Shown here in pieces: positions 18,732-27,329 of a stretch of 57,396 bases of DNA. How positions within the stretch are numbered: position 1 is the first letter of the stretch; each line of letters begins with the position of its first letter. Location: positions 1 to 57,396 of the forward strand of contig DYER01000042.1 in NCBI GenBank assembly GCA_020725605.1, read 5' to 3'. The position numbers and the translations under genes were made by a program. Source of the DNA: Ammonifex sp. (GTDB taxonomy: Bacteria; Bacillota; Desulfotomaculia; Desulfotomaculales; DYER01). The notes under the pieces are model-generated. The model saw only the letters and a program-made list of their open reading frames with translations. It was not told the DNA's origin and did not search any database.

Positions 18732-20087
18732 TTGCCCCTGTGGCGCAAGGGCCTGTTACTGATCCTTTTGCTTCTGGTGCAGGCCTCGGCGGGTGTCCTT
18801 CTGGGGGCGACCTTTTTTTCTTGGACGCACCGCGACAGGATCCTTCCGAACGTGTACGCGGGGGAGACGGCCCTGGGGGGATTGACTCCCGTCGAGGCTG
18901 CGGCGCGCCTGGCGGCTTCCCTTCCCCGGGAGGAAAGCCGTGTGGTGGTGCGGGCCGGGGGCCGGGAGTGGTCCATCGCCCTGCACGAGTTCGGCGTGCG
19001 CTACTTCCCCGAGGTGACGGCCCGGCGGGCCTTCGCCGTGGGCCGGGAAGGAAACCGGCTGGCACGTTTGATGGCCCCGCTACTCCTTCAGGTTAGACCC
19101 CGGGTGTTACCGCACGCGGTGGAGGCCGCGTGGCCGGTGCTGCAGCAGTGGCTGGGGCAGGTAGCCGAAAGCACACGGCGTCCGGCGCGCGACGCGGCGG
19201 TCACCTACCGCAACGGCCGCCTCGAGCGGGAGCCCGAGGCCCAGGGCTGGGAGATGGACGCGGAGGCCGTGGCCGCGGAGATAAGGACGATGCTGGTGCG
19301 GGGCCGTTTGGCACCGGTGGAGGCCGTGGGTCGGACACTGGAACCATCCTTGAAACTGGCGGACCTGGAGGGTGTGCGTGAATTACTGGCCGCGTACAGC
19401 ACCTCCTTCGATCCCGCGGCGCGCGCCCGCAGCCACAACATCCGGCTGGCCGCGCGGGCCCTCGACGCCGCCGTGGTGCTGCCGGGACGGGAATTCTCCC
19501 TTGATGCCCGGATCGGCCCGCGGCTGGCGCAGAACGGTTACCGGGAGGCCCCGGTAATCCTGAACGACCGCGTGGTACCCGGGCCCGGAGGCGGGGTGTG
19601 CCAGGTGGCCACCACCCTCTATAACGCCGTTCTGTACGCCGGCCTGGAGATCACCGAGCGGCACCCCCATTCCCTGCCGGTGGACTACGTCCCGATAGGC
19701 CGGGACGCCACACTGGCGTCGCCCACCATCGACTTCCGCTTTGTGAACAACACGGGTCAGGCCATCATGATCGCTGCAGGCGTGGAGGGCAATCGCCTCA
19801 CCGTCAGTATTTTCGGCACCCAACCGTACCCCTCGCGCACCGTGCGCCTGGAGGTCGAAAGGGAAGTGGTGGCCCCCGAGGTGCGGCTGGTGGCGGACCC
19901 GTCCCTGCCTCCCGGTGCGCGCGAAGTACGCGTGCGCGGCAGGGAAGGTTATCGGGTAAGGGTTTACCGCCTGTGGGAAGAGGAAGGGCGCCTGATCCGG
20001 CGCGAGCTGGTGTCGGACGACCTTTACAAACCCGTGGCCACGGTGGTGGCGGTGGGTCCCACCCGGGCGGAGGTCCCGGAAAAGTAG
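18732..20087 (+). CDS. VanW family protein with peptidoglycan-binding-like and G5 domains
   Basis: A 451-residue exported protein. One N-terminal TM/signal segment (about 7-27) is followed by a YoaR-like putative peptidoglycan-binding region (about 45-200), the VanW domain (about 215-345, with SHNIRLAARALDAAVVLPGREFSLD and GGGVCQVATTLYNAVLYAGLEITERHPHS) and a G5-like C-terminal segment (about 355-440). VanW proteins occur near vancomycin-resistance and cell-wall genes; their biochemical role is unproven. TTG start at 18732 has GGAGG 12 bases upstream, slightly far. It lies six bases after the PRC-barrel gene and before two SLH protein genes, pointing to cell-envelope work outside the membrane. 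Confidence 0.9.
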   Translation: MPLWRKGLLLILLLLVQASAGVLLGATFFSWTHRDRILPNVYAGETALGGLTPVEAAARLAASLPREESRVVVRAGGREWSIALHEFGVRYFPEVTARRAFAVGREGNRLARLMAPLLLQVRPRVLPHAVEAAWPVLQQWLGQVAESTRRPARDAAVTYRNGRLEREPEAQGWEMDAEAVAAEIRTMLVRGRLAPVEAVGRTLEPSLKLADLEGVRELLAAYSTSFDPAARARSHNIRLAARALDAAVVLPGREFSLDARIGPRLAQNGYREAPVILNDRVVPGPGGGVCQVATTLYNAVLYAGLEITERHPHSLPVDYVPIGRDATLASPTIDFRFVNNTGQAIMIAAGVEGNRLTVSIFGTQPYPSRTVRLEVEREVVAPEVRLVADPSLPPGAREVRVRGREGYRVRVYRLWEEEGRLIRRELVSDDLYKPVATVVAVGPTRAEVPEK

Positions 20088-20128
20088 GGAACAAATCGCC
20101 GGGCCGGTACGCCTAACAAGTAGGGAAT

Positions 20129-20944
20129 TTGGTGATCGCGACGGAGGGCGGCGGCGTTGGGATAGGCGGGCGGGTCCTGATGGCGATATTACTGGTGGCG
20201 GTGGTGGCGGGCGGACCGTGCGTCTGGCTCCGGGGCACCCAGGCCGTGGGCGGCGAACCGCTACTCCACGGCGCCGGCGGCACGGCCCCGGTTGGGGATT
20301 ACCGGGCGGCCCCGCCGGAGCTTCCCGACTTTCGGGGAGCACCCTGGTCCACGGCCCCGGTCGGGCCTTCCGACGTGGCCGGTACGGTGTATGCCGGACC
20401 GGTATCCCGTCTGCAGGCCCTCGGGGTGCTCACCGGCGATGGGGAGGGCGCTTTTCGGCCGGCGGACACCATTACGAGGGCCGAAGCCAGCGCCGTGCTG
20501 GTGCGGTTGCGTGGCTTCACGCGGGACGATGTGGCCCGGGCCGGGGTCGTACCCGGTCGGTACGCGGACGTACCCGTCGGACACTGGGCGGCCGGTTACG
20601 TGAACCTGATGGACTCCCTCGGGGTGGTGCGTGGGTACGCCGACGGCACTTTCAGACCCGAAGGTCCGGTGACGCGGGCGGAATTCCTGACCATGCTCCT
20701 CCGCCTCCTGGGTTACGGGGAGCGGCTTCAGGGGTCGTGGCCGGAGAGGTCAATGGGTGAGGCAGAGCGGCTGGGGCTCATCGCAGATCGGGAAGCGGCA
20801 CCGGATGAGCCGGTGACGCGGGGCGAGGTCGCCGTGCTGGTGGATCTGGCGGCCCATCGGATACCGGTGGCCCCTGCTCTGGACCCGGCGGGGCGCTTAC
20901 CCGTGCAGGTCTGGCTGGGCAAGGGCGGCGGGGCAGGGTTCTAG
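20129..20944 (+). CDS. Small S-layer homology (SLH) domain protein
   Basis: A 271-residue exported protein. A hydrophobic segment (about 14-35) acts as signal peptide or anchor. After a low-complexity stretch come three SLH repeats at about 80-130, 140-190 and 200-250, with the typical FRPADTITRAEASAVLVRL, YADGTFRPEGPVTRAEFLTMLLRLLGY and APDEPVTRGEVAVLVDL segments. SLH trimers bind pyruvylated secondary wall polysaccharide and hold proteins to the cell wall; the csaB gene for that pyruvylation is at 31796. No other functional domain is visible, so it may be a small surface or spacer protein. Start is uncertain: TTG 20129, GTG 20132 or ATG 20180. A T-rich terminator follows. Confidence 0.88.
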   Translation: MVIATEGGGVGIGGRVLMAILLVAVVAGGPCVWLRGTQAVGGEPLLHGAGGTAPVGDYRAAPPELPDFRGAPWSTAPVGPSDVAGTVYAGPVSRLQALGVLTGDGEGAFRPADTITRAEASAVLVRLRGFTRDDVARAGVVPGRYADVPVGHWAAGYVNLMDSLGVVRGYADGTFRPEGPVTRAEFLTMLLRLLGYGERLQGSWPERSMGEAERLGLIADREAAPDEPVTRGEVAVLVDLAAHRIPVAPALDPAGRLPVQVWLGKGGGAGF

Positions 20945-21049
20945 TCCGCGGCCGTGCCGTGTCCTGCCGGTTTTTGGGGTGCGACTTTTTTTGGGTCCCG
21001 GGTTTGCAGGCCGATCGCCCGGAACGGGACAGGAGAGTCTTTGCTTTAA

Positions 21050-21078
21050 GAAACCGCCGAGGGGCGGATTTTCTTTTT
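21050..21078 (+). terminator. Intrinsic terminator after the small SLH gene
   Basis: CCGCC (21054-21058) and GGCGG (21063-21067) with a four-base loop, extended by A-T pairs, then a T-rich run to 21077. It separates the small SLH gene from the large protease gene. Confidence 0.75.
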
Positions 21079-21203
21079 ACGGCAGGGGCAGAGGGTGTGC
21101 GGGTCGAAATAGTAAACATATTTAAGCAATTGTGGCCTTCATGCGAGGAACCACCGCCCCAAAAACGGAGCGGGCGACGTATTCGGCTCCTCAGGGGGTA
21201 AAA

Positions 21204-24200
21204 ATGCGGTACTTGCGGCTGACGCTGGTGGGGATACTTCTGGGGGCCCTCCTGCTGGTGTGCTGTGAGGGTTACCGGTACGAGGGCGGCCCAACTCCCT
21301 TTGTCGGCGAATCCGGGCCACCCGCGGGTTCTCCGGAAGGCGAGGCCGGCCTGTACGTGCTTCATCTGACCGATGCGCTTCCTTCCGGCTGGCGTGAGGC
21401 CCTCAGGGCGGCCGGGGCGGAACCGGGAGAGCCCCTTACGGGCCGGGAATGGCTGGTGCGGGCTACTCCTGCGGCGGCGGACCGGGTGCTCGCTTTACCC
21501 TTCGTTGGGGAGATGGAGGAGTTGCCGACCCGGGACCGGATGGCCCCGGGGCTCCGCGGGGGTGCGGGAACCGAAGCTGTCGAAGTACTCGTTACGGTTT
21601 TCGCGCCCGGGGATAAGGCCCACCTGGCCGAGGCGGTGGCCCGGGCGGGCGGGCATACGGTGGGCGGCCTGGACGATAGCGGACGAACCCTGCGGGTGCG
21701 CCTGCCGGGCGCCGTCCTGGCGGAGATAGGCCGGCTCCCTTACGTGCTGTACGTGGAGCCCTATCACAGGCCGGAGTTCCTGAACGACCGGGCCTCGGGC
21801 GTGGTTGGGGCGTGGGCCGCGGCGGCCCCCGGACTGGTGGCGCCCGCAGGTCTCAACGGCGCCGGACAGGTGGTGGCCGTGGCCGACTCGGGTCTGGACA
21901 CCGGGGACCTCCGGTCCCTCCACCCCGATTTTCAGTCCCGGCCGGGTGAACCGGCGAAGGTAGTGGGCCTCAGGTCCTTCGGCGGGGCCGGCACGGCCGC
22001 CGATCCCGTGGGACACGGCACCCACGTGGCGGGGACCGTGGCGGGCACCGGCGCGGCCTCGGACGGGCGTTTCCGTGGTCTGGCCCCGGGGGCCCGGCTA
22101 TACGTGCAAGGTCTGCTGGACAGGAGCGGCCGGGCCAACCTCCCGGCCGACCTGGCAACCCTCTACGGCCCGGCCTACGCCGCCGGGGCCCGCATTCAGG
22201 TCAACGGCTGGGGTACGCCCGGCGAGGGCTACGGCACCCTGGCCGCGCAGGCCGACGATTTCGTATGGCGGCACCCGGATTTCCTGGTGCTCTTCGGCGC
22301 GGGTAACGAGGGGCGCGAGGGAAGGTCCGGCAGCCTGGGGGCGGAGGCCCAGGCCAAGAACGTTCTGGTGGTGGGGGCCAGCGAGAATCCCCGGCCCGGT
22401 TTCGGGGGCGATGCGGACCGGGCCACGGAGGTGGCCGCCTTCAGCAGCCGGGGACCGGCGGCGGACGGCCGCATCAGGCCCGACCTCGTGGCCCCCGGCA
22501 CGGCCGTCATTTCTACCACGTCCGCCTTGACGCAAAGCCAATTCAAACCCAACCCGCGCTACGCGGTGCTGTCGGGCACGAGCCAGGCCACGGCGGTGGC
22601 GGCCGGCGCGGCCGCCCTGCTGCGCGAGTACCTGGAGCGCGTGCAGGGGATCCAGCCTTCCGCCGCCCTGCTCAGGGCCCTGCTGATCAACGGCGCGCGG
22701 CCCCTGGCCGGGGGCAGGGAGGCGGCGGGGTTCGGCCTGCTTGACCTGGGCGCCACCCTGGTGGCCCTGCACGAGGGCACCTTCAGGTTCGGCGACGACC
22801 GGGTGGGACTGCCGGAAGGGGCGGTGGCACTTTACGAGTACACCGTCACCGACGGCCAGCAGCCCCTGAAGGTCACGCTGGCCTGGACCGACCCCCCGGC
22901 GGCCCCGGGGAGCCCGGCACCCCTGGTGAACGATTTACACCTGGTGGTCGTGGGCCCTGATGGCCGGCAGGTGTGGGGCAACGATTTCGCCGGAACCGGC
23001 CGGCCGGACGAGAAAAACAACGTGGAGCAGGTGGTGGTGGAGAATCCCCCACCGGGGAAGTACACCATCAAGGTGCTGGCGGCGCGGGTGAGCATGGGAG
23101 GCGAACCCGACGCCCTGGCGGCCCGCCAGGCCTTTTCCCTGGTCTACGGTCAGCCTCCGGGCCACGGGGTGGTGGCGCGGGTGGACCGCCAGCGCGGCCG
23201 GGCCTTCCTCCTGGAGGACGGCACCCTGGTGGTGCGCGACCGGGAGCAGGCGCTTTTCCTGACCCTGGACCGAGGCGCGGTGGCGGAGGTCGGTCCCGAG
23301 TCCCTTAGGGCGGGATTTGACCTTTATTACGTGGGTCCCCGGCAGGAGGCCCGTAGCCTCTATCTGGTGGGAGGGAGCCTGGAGGCGAGCGGGATGTGTG
23401 CCCTGCGGGTGGGCGAGGACACCCTGCTGGTGGAAGTGAACCCGGAGTGGTCCGAGGGCGGATTCCGGGTGGCCCGGGCGGAGGCCCCGGGGGCCTCCAT
23501 GCCCCCGGGCGCCGACGTAACCGGGATCGTCACTCCTTCCACGGGCGAAGTGTGGGACCTGAAGGCCTCCTGGCGCGAAGTGCGGGGCACGGTGGCGGCC
23601 TTTGAACCGGGACGCCGGGTGTTACGGCTGCGCGAGGACTCCACGGAGTACGTACTGGCCCCGTGGGCCGCCTTCGGTACCGGGTTTTCCTGGCAGGAAC
23701 GGCCGTCCTGGGACGCACCCTTTGGCGCGGGCCCGACCGGCTCCGGGGGTGAGCTCATCCCCGGCGCGTCCGTCGGCCTTTGCGTGTCACCCCGCACGGA
23801 CCTGGTTACGTGGGTGCAGGTGGAGCAGCGGGCCGCGGCCGGGATCCTGGAGGCGCTGGACCCGCAAACGGGCGCCCTGCGCCTGGACGGCGGCACCGTA
23901 TACCGCCTGGTACCGGGCAGCGTGGTCTTCCGGGACGGCCGCCCGAGCGGACCCGGGGCGCTGCAGCCGGGGGATTACGTGGTGGGCTTTCTTGGTCCCG
24001 GAGGTACACGGGATTTCTGGCGGGTCCATGCCTACTCGCGCGTGGTTTACGGCAAGGTGATCTATCCGGCCCCTTCCAGCCTGGTATTGCGGGACGACAC
24101 CGGCGGGGTGGTGGTCCTGCCGGTAGAGGAAAATCCGGAAGTGGTACGCCACGGCCGGCCGTCCTCGTGGGCCGGCCTGCGGGAAGGGGACTGGGTGCGG

Positions 24201-25277
24201 CTGTTCCTGCGGGAGGACCGGATCTGGCGCGCGGACGTGGCCACGCCGGCCGGCCAGCCCGATGCCAGCGTGGTGGTGGCGGCCTACGAGGAGGGCTACC
24301 TGCTTACTACCCGGGGCGAGCGCTACCTGGTGACGCCGCGCACCTGTGTCCTCAAGGACGGCTGGCCGGTGCGGGCCAGCGCTTTGCGGCCCGGTGAGCC
24401 GGCCGCCGTTACCGCGGTGTGGGCCGAGGACGGCGCAAACAGAATTCTGGCCATGGTGGAGGGACAGAGTACCCCCGGAAGCCGGGTACCCGCCGTAAGC
24501 GTGACGGCCCCGGAGCGGGTCCGGGAGCCGCTGGTGGAGGTGCGGGGCCGGGCGCCGGGGGCCCGGGTCTTCCTTGCCGCGGGCGAGGCCCCGCCGGAAG
24601 AGCTGGCCCCCGGGGAGGACGGTGTGTTCGAGGCCCAGGTCTCCCTGGTACGGCCCGGAATCAGCCGCATCACGGTGGTGGCGGTGGACCGGGAAACGGG
24701 CGGGGTAGGAGCGCAAACGGTCGTGGTTTACTGGCCCGGAGAACTCGAGGACATCGTGGGACACTGGGCGCAAAATGCCGTCAGGAGGTTGGTGCTCCGG
24801 GGTTTGGTGCGGGGCTATCCGGATGGGACCTTCCGGCCCGACGAACCCGTCACCAGGAAGGACTTCGTGGTATTGCTGGGCCGGGCCCTGAAGTGGCCGG
24901 CGCCCCCGGACGGTCCGGATCCCTTCGCGGATCAGGCCCAGATGACCGGAGAGGAGGGGTCGATGGTGCGTGCCGCCGTGGCCCGGGGGGTGGCCCGCGG
25001 CTACCCCGACGGCACCTTCCGGGGCGGGCAGGCCCTCAGCCGCGCGGAGGCGGCCGTTTTGCTGGCGCGCGCCCTCGCGTTGCCGCCGGGAGCGGGGCGC
25101 CTCCCCTTCCGGGATAAGGGGGCGATTCCGTCCTGGGCGCTGTCTTCCGTACTGGCGGCCCACGAGGCCGGCCTGATGGTGGGCCGGGACGACCTCACCT
25201 TTGACGCCCAAGGGACCCTCACCCGGGCCGAGGCCGCCGTGGTCCTCGGGCGCGTACTGAACTACCGGGGCGAATAG
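21204..25277 (+). CDS. SLH-anchored subtilisin-like serine protease (peptidase S8)
   Basis: A 1357-residue exported protease. After a signal peptide (1-23) and propeptide-like region (to about 200), the S8 triad is present: Asp228 in AVADSGLD, His271 in GHGTHVAG and Ser460 in SGTSQATA, with the oxyanion Asn in GAGNEG (about 370). A beta-sandwich follows (about 540-660), then about 500 residues of repeated beta-rich modules (LRPGDYVVGFLGP-like repeats), and three SLH domains from about 1183 to the end. It is probably displayed on the wall polysaccharide and digests proteins or matures the S-layer. ATG 21204 was chosen for the signal peptide and AGGGGG ribosome site; the frame is open 24 codons further upstream. 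Two adjacent cysteines at the end of the signal peptide do not form a clear lipobox. Confidence 0.95.
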   Translation: MRYLRLTLVGILLGALLLVCCEGYRYEGGPTPFVGESGPPAGSPEGEAGLYVLHLTDALPSGWREALRAAGAEPGEPLTGREWLVRATPAAADRVLALPFVGEMEELPTRDRMAPGLRGGAGTEAVEVLVTVFAPGDKAHLAEAVARAGGHTVGGLDDSGRTLRVRLPGAVLAEIGRLPYVLYVEPYHRPEFLNDRASGVVGAWAAAAPGLVAPAGLNGAGQVVAVADSGLDTGDLRSLHPDFQSRPGEPAKVVGLRSFGGAGTAADPVGHGTHVAGTVAGTGAASDGRFRGLAPGARLYVQGLLDRSGRANLPADLATLYGPAYAAGARIQVNGWGTPGEGYGTLAAQADDFVWRHPDFLVLFGAGNEGREGRSGSLGAEAQAKNVLVVGASENPRPGFGGDADRATEVAAFSSRGPAADGRIRPDLVAPGTAVISTTSALTQSQFKPNPRYAVLSGTSQATAVAAGAAALLREYLERVQGIQPSAALLRALLINGARPLAGGREAAGFGLLDLGATLVALHEGTFRFGDDRVGLPEGAVALYEYTVTDGQQPLKVTLAWTDPPAAPGSPAPLVNDLHLVVVGPDGRQVWGNDFAGTGRPDEKNNVEQVVVENPPPGKYTIKVLAARVSMGGEPDALAARQAFSLVYGQPPGHGVVARVDRQRGRAFLLEDGTLVVRDREQALFLTLDRGAVAEVGPESLRAGFDLYYVGPRQEARSLYLVGGSLEASGMCALRVGEDTLLVEVNPEWSEGGFRVARAEAPGASMPPGADVTGIVTPSTGEVWDLKASWREVRGTVAAFEPGRRVLRLREDSTEYVLAPWAAFGTGFSWQERPSWDAPFGAGPTGSGGELIPGASVGLCVSPRTDLVTWVQVEQRAAAGILEALDPQTGALRLDGGTVYRLVPGSVVFRDGRPSGPGALQPGDYVVGFLGPGGTRDFWRVHAYSRVVYGKVIYPAPSSLVLRDDTGGVVVLPVEENPEVVRHGRPSSWAGLREGDWVRLFLREDRIWRADVATPAGQPDASVVVAAYEEGYLLTTRGERYLVTPRTCVLKDGWPVRASALRPGEPAAVTAVWAEDGANRILAMVEGQSTPGSRVPAVSVTAPERVREPLVEVRGRAPGARVFLAAGEAPPEELAPGEDGVFEAQVSLVRPGISRITVVAVDRETGGVGAQTVVVYWPGELEDIVGHWAQNAVRRLVLRGLVRGYPDGTFRPDEPVTRKDFVVLLGRALKWPAPPDGPDPFADQAQMTGEEGSMVRAAVARGVARGYPDGTFRGGQALSRAEAAVLLARALALPPGAGRLPFRDKGAIPSWALSSVLAAHEAGLMVGRDDLTFDAQGTLTRAEAAVVLGRVLNYRGE

Positions 25278-25281
25278 ACGT

Positions 25282-25313
25282 AAAAGGGTCCCACCTCCCA
25301 AGGGGTAGGACCC
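25282..25313 (-). terminator. Terminator for the anti-sigma gene
   Basis: GGGTCC (25286-25291) and GGACCC (25308-25313) form a stem, followed on the minus strand by TTTT (25285-25282). It lies past the plus-strand terminator, so convergent transcripts overlap slightly. Confidence 0.7.
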
Positions 25314-25340
25314 CGATTCTGTGCCCTGCCGTTCATATCG

Positions 25341-25378
25341 CGAGGCTTCCCCCTCCGACAGGGAGGAGGCCTCGTTTT
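25341..25378 (+). terminator. Terminator for the protease gene
   Basis: CGAGGC (25341-25346) pairs with GCCTCG (25369-25374) and the stem continues inward with few mismatches, followed by TTTT. It lies about 64 bases past the protease stop. Confidence 0.85.
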
Positions 25379-25458
25379 ACCCGGAAATAGTTGGCCCCCC
25401 GTGCGGGTGCCTGGTCCGGACCCCGGGGCAGGGTTTTGGCGCGGCCCGGATGGGGAGG

Positions 25459-26520
25459 CTACCGTGTTCCGGCCCCGGTTTCGGTCAGCCACACCGCAAT
25501 GGTGACCCGCAACAGGTCGTCACGCTTCCGCTCCACGTCCCGGATCCGGTCCTCCAGAGGGGCCACGTCGGCCCCCTGTCGGCGCAAGCTGTCCATCTCG
25601 CCTTTGAGGCGTACCAACTCGCCGTTGAGCGCGGTCAGCTCCGAGGTCACGTCCGTTCGCGTGATCCGCCGGTCCGTCTCCCGGCCCACGGCCGACAGAC
25701 GCTCCAGTAGGGTTTCGTAATCCTCGGCGGGCGCGCTCAGGCTCACTAACATGCGCGCGTGCCCGTCAGCGCCGGGACCGAGGGGCGTGTTTTTCTGGGT
25801 AGCACGATACTGCTGTGCCAGGGCCGCTATCTCCGCGGTGGCGTCGGACAGCCGCGGTACCTCCAGCCACAGCGATACGGCAACACGTTCGGTGGTTTTG
25901 CTGGTAAACGCCACCTGCCATCCGGCGGACTGCGGTGTTTGCTGGGGGACGGTGGGTTTTTCGCCTGTTGGCGGTGCCGGCGCCGGTGCTGCGCCCTCGG
26001 ACTGCCGGTTGCCGGAGCCCGGTTGGGACGGCGCCGCCGGCATTTTGTTCTCCTCCGGTGGTTGCTGAGCCGTCACACCGGACGGCTCCCGCTCTGCGGC
26101 CGGCGGTGCGGTGGTGACCACCGGCGGCCGGTCCCGGTGTGCCAGATGCGAGGGGAGGACCTGGGTCCGCCCGGCAAGGCCGGCGGCCACTGTGACTCCT
26201 CCCACCAGCAACGCCAGCACCGCAGCGGCGGCGGCCACCCGTAGGCCGCGGGACCATCCGGTCCAGAGCGCCACCCGACGCCGGGTTGCGCTCTCCCGTG
26301 CCGGCAGGCGGGCCATGATTCCGGCCCGGAAACTCGGGGGTACCGCCACGGGTTCCTCTCCCAGCAGGCGGAGGGCCCCGCTCAAGGCCCGCCAGGCGTC
26401 CAGTTCCCGCCGGCAGGCCGCACAGGAGGCCAGGTGCCTTTCCAGGACGCGGCGGGAGGACGGTGAAATTTCCTCGTCGATGTAAGCCGAGAAAAGGGCC
26501 CTTACTCGGAAGCACGACAC
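25459..26520 (-). CDS. Anti-sigma factor: zinc-finger (ZAS-like) cytoplasmic domain, one TM, DUF4349 sensor
   Basis: A 353-residue membrane protein. The cytoplasmic N-terminus has the HxxxCxxC anti-sigma zinc motif (His29-Cys33-Cys36, in LERHLASCAACRREL). One TM segment (about 92-113) leads to a Pro/Ala/Gln-rich linker (about 120-200) and a C-terminal domain (about 205-350) resembling DUF4349, with a coiled-coil insertion (ELTALNGELVRLKGEMDSLRR). It should hold the neighbouring ECF sigma factor inactive until an envelope signal releases it. GTG 26520 overlaps the sigma gene end by 19 bases and has AAGGAGGTG ten bases upstream, so the pair is translationally coupled. The sensor domain and its signal are not characterised. 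Confidence 0.88.
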   Translation of the reverse strand: MSCFRVRALFSAYIDEEISPSSRRVLERHLASCAACRRELDAWRALSGALRLLGEEPVAVPPSFRAGIMARLPARESATRRRVALWTGWSRGLRVAAAAAVLALLVGGVTVAAGLAGRTQVLPSHLAHRDRPPVVTTAPPAAEREPSGVTAQQPPEENKMPAAPSQPGSGNRQSEGAAPAPAPPTGEKPTVPQQTPQSAGWQVAFTSKTTERVAVSLWLEVPRLSDATAEIAALAQQYRATQKNTPLGPGADGHARMLVSLSAPAEDYETLLERLSAVGRETDRRITRTDVTSELTALNGELVRLKGEMDSLRRQGADVAPLEDRIRDVERKRDDLLRVTIAVWLTETGAGTR

Positions 26521-27143
26521 GGCACCCGCACCTCCTTCCTTTTCTTCTCCGGCAGGACCTGGTTTCGCGCCACCATGCCGATCATACTACGGCGGAGGGC
26601 GCTGCGGGCCCTGTTCAGGCGCGACTTCACGGTGTTAACGGGACAGGCCAGAATACGCGCGATCTCTTCGTACTGGCAACCCTCTATTTCCCGGAGTATC
26701 AGGATGGCCCGGTGCTCGGGACTCAGGGAGTTGAGCGCCTGCACCAGGAGGCGCCGCGTTTCCTTCTGGTCCAGAACCTCCTCGGGTCCGGGCAGGGGGT
26801 CCACCACCAGCCGGTCCAGCTCTTCTCCCTCGTCCGTTTCCAGCGGCGCGTCCAGGGAGGAGGGTTGCCCCCTCTTACGGCGCCGCAATTCGGAGGTCCA
26901 GAGATTAACGGTGATGCGGTGCAGCCAGGTGCCGAAGCCCGCCTCCTCGCGGAAACCCGCCAGGCCGGCGTAGGCCTTGAGAAAGGTTTCCTGGGCCAGA
27001 TCCTCCGCGTCGTTGTGGTTTCCCGTCAGGTGCAGGCACAGGCGGTAGACCCGCTGTTCGAACAGAGCAACCAGTTCCTCGAAGGCCGCGATATCCCCGC
27101 TCTTGGCGGCCTTCACCAGCCGGACGATCCTGTCTTCGCCCAT
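26502..27143 (-). CDS. ECF RNA polymerase sigma factor (SigW/RpoE-like)
   Basis: A 213-residue group IV sigma factor. Region 2 spans about 20-90 (FEELVALFEQRVYRLCLHLTG, DAEDLAQETFLKAY, FGTWLHRITVNLW), then a short acidic linker, then region 4 at about 135-185 (LSPEHRAILILREIEGCQYEEIARIL, VNTVKSRLNRARSALR helix-turn-helix). It directs RNA polymerase to an extracytoplasmic-stress regulon, probably envelope genes, and is controlled by the overlapping anti-sigma gene. The ATG at 27143 is inside a perfect inverted repeat that also covers its ribosome site (see separate feature). The gene is divergent from the marR operon. Confidence 0.95.
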   Translation of the reverse strand: MGEDRIVRLVKAAKSGDIAAFEELVALFEQRVYRLCLHLTGNHNDAEDLAQETFLKAYAGLAGFREEAGFGTWLHRITVNLWTSELRRRKRGQPSSLDAPLETDEGEELDRLVVDPLPGPEEVLDQKETRRLLVQALNSLSPEHRAILILREIEGCQYEEIARILACPVNTVKSRLNRARSALRRSMIGMVARNQVLPEKKRKEVRVPCRASE

Positions 27144-27182
27144 AGGAAATCGCTCCTATGGTGCCGGAGCCACTCCCGGCAC
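27141..27182 (-). promoter_or_regulatory. Hairpin covering ribosome site and start codon of the sigma gene
   Basis: CATAGGA (27141-27147) and TCCTATG (27154-27160) are perfect 7-base arms with a six-base loop. In the minus-strand mRNA the 5' arm contains the AGGA ribosome site and the 3' arm contains the AUG, so folding would block initiation. A second GC-rich hairpin (27161-27167 with 27176-27182) abuts it upstream. Translational control is inferred. Confidence 0.5.
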
Positions 27183-27265
27183 TTGTTTAGACGTTGAAAG
27201 GGGCTTGTTGTTCCGTTTCTCTCGCGCTGGTACTACCATTTCGCGCCGTGCCGGCCTTTTCCTCC

Positions 27266-27294
27266 TTGACAGGAGTTGTTCCCGCGATTATATT
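27266..27294 (+). promoter_or_regulatory. Sigma-A promoter of the marR-ctaB-efflux operon
   Basis: TTGACA (27266-27271), 17 bases, TATATT (27289-27294), 36 bases before the MarR start. The A+T-rich segment between the -10 and the gene is a likely MarR site, though I see no perfect palindrome. Confidence 0.8.
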
Positions 27295-27329
27295 TTAGAC
27301 GGTTAATTATTCAAAAGGTTAAAGGCCGC

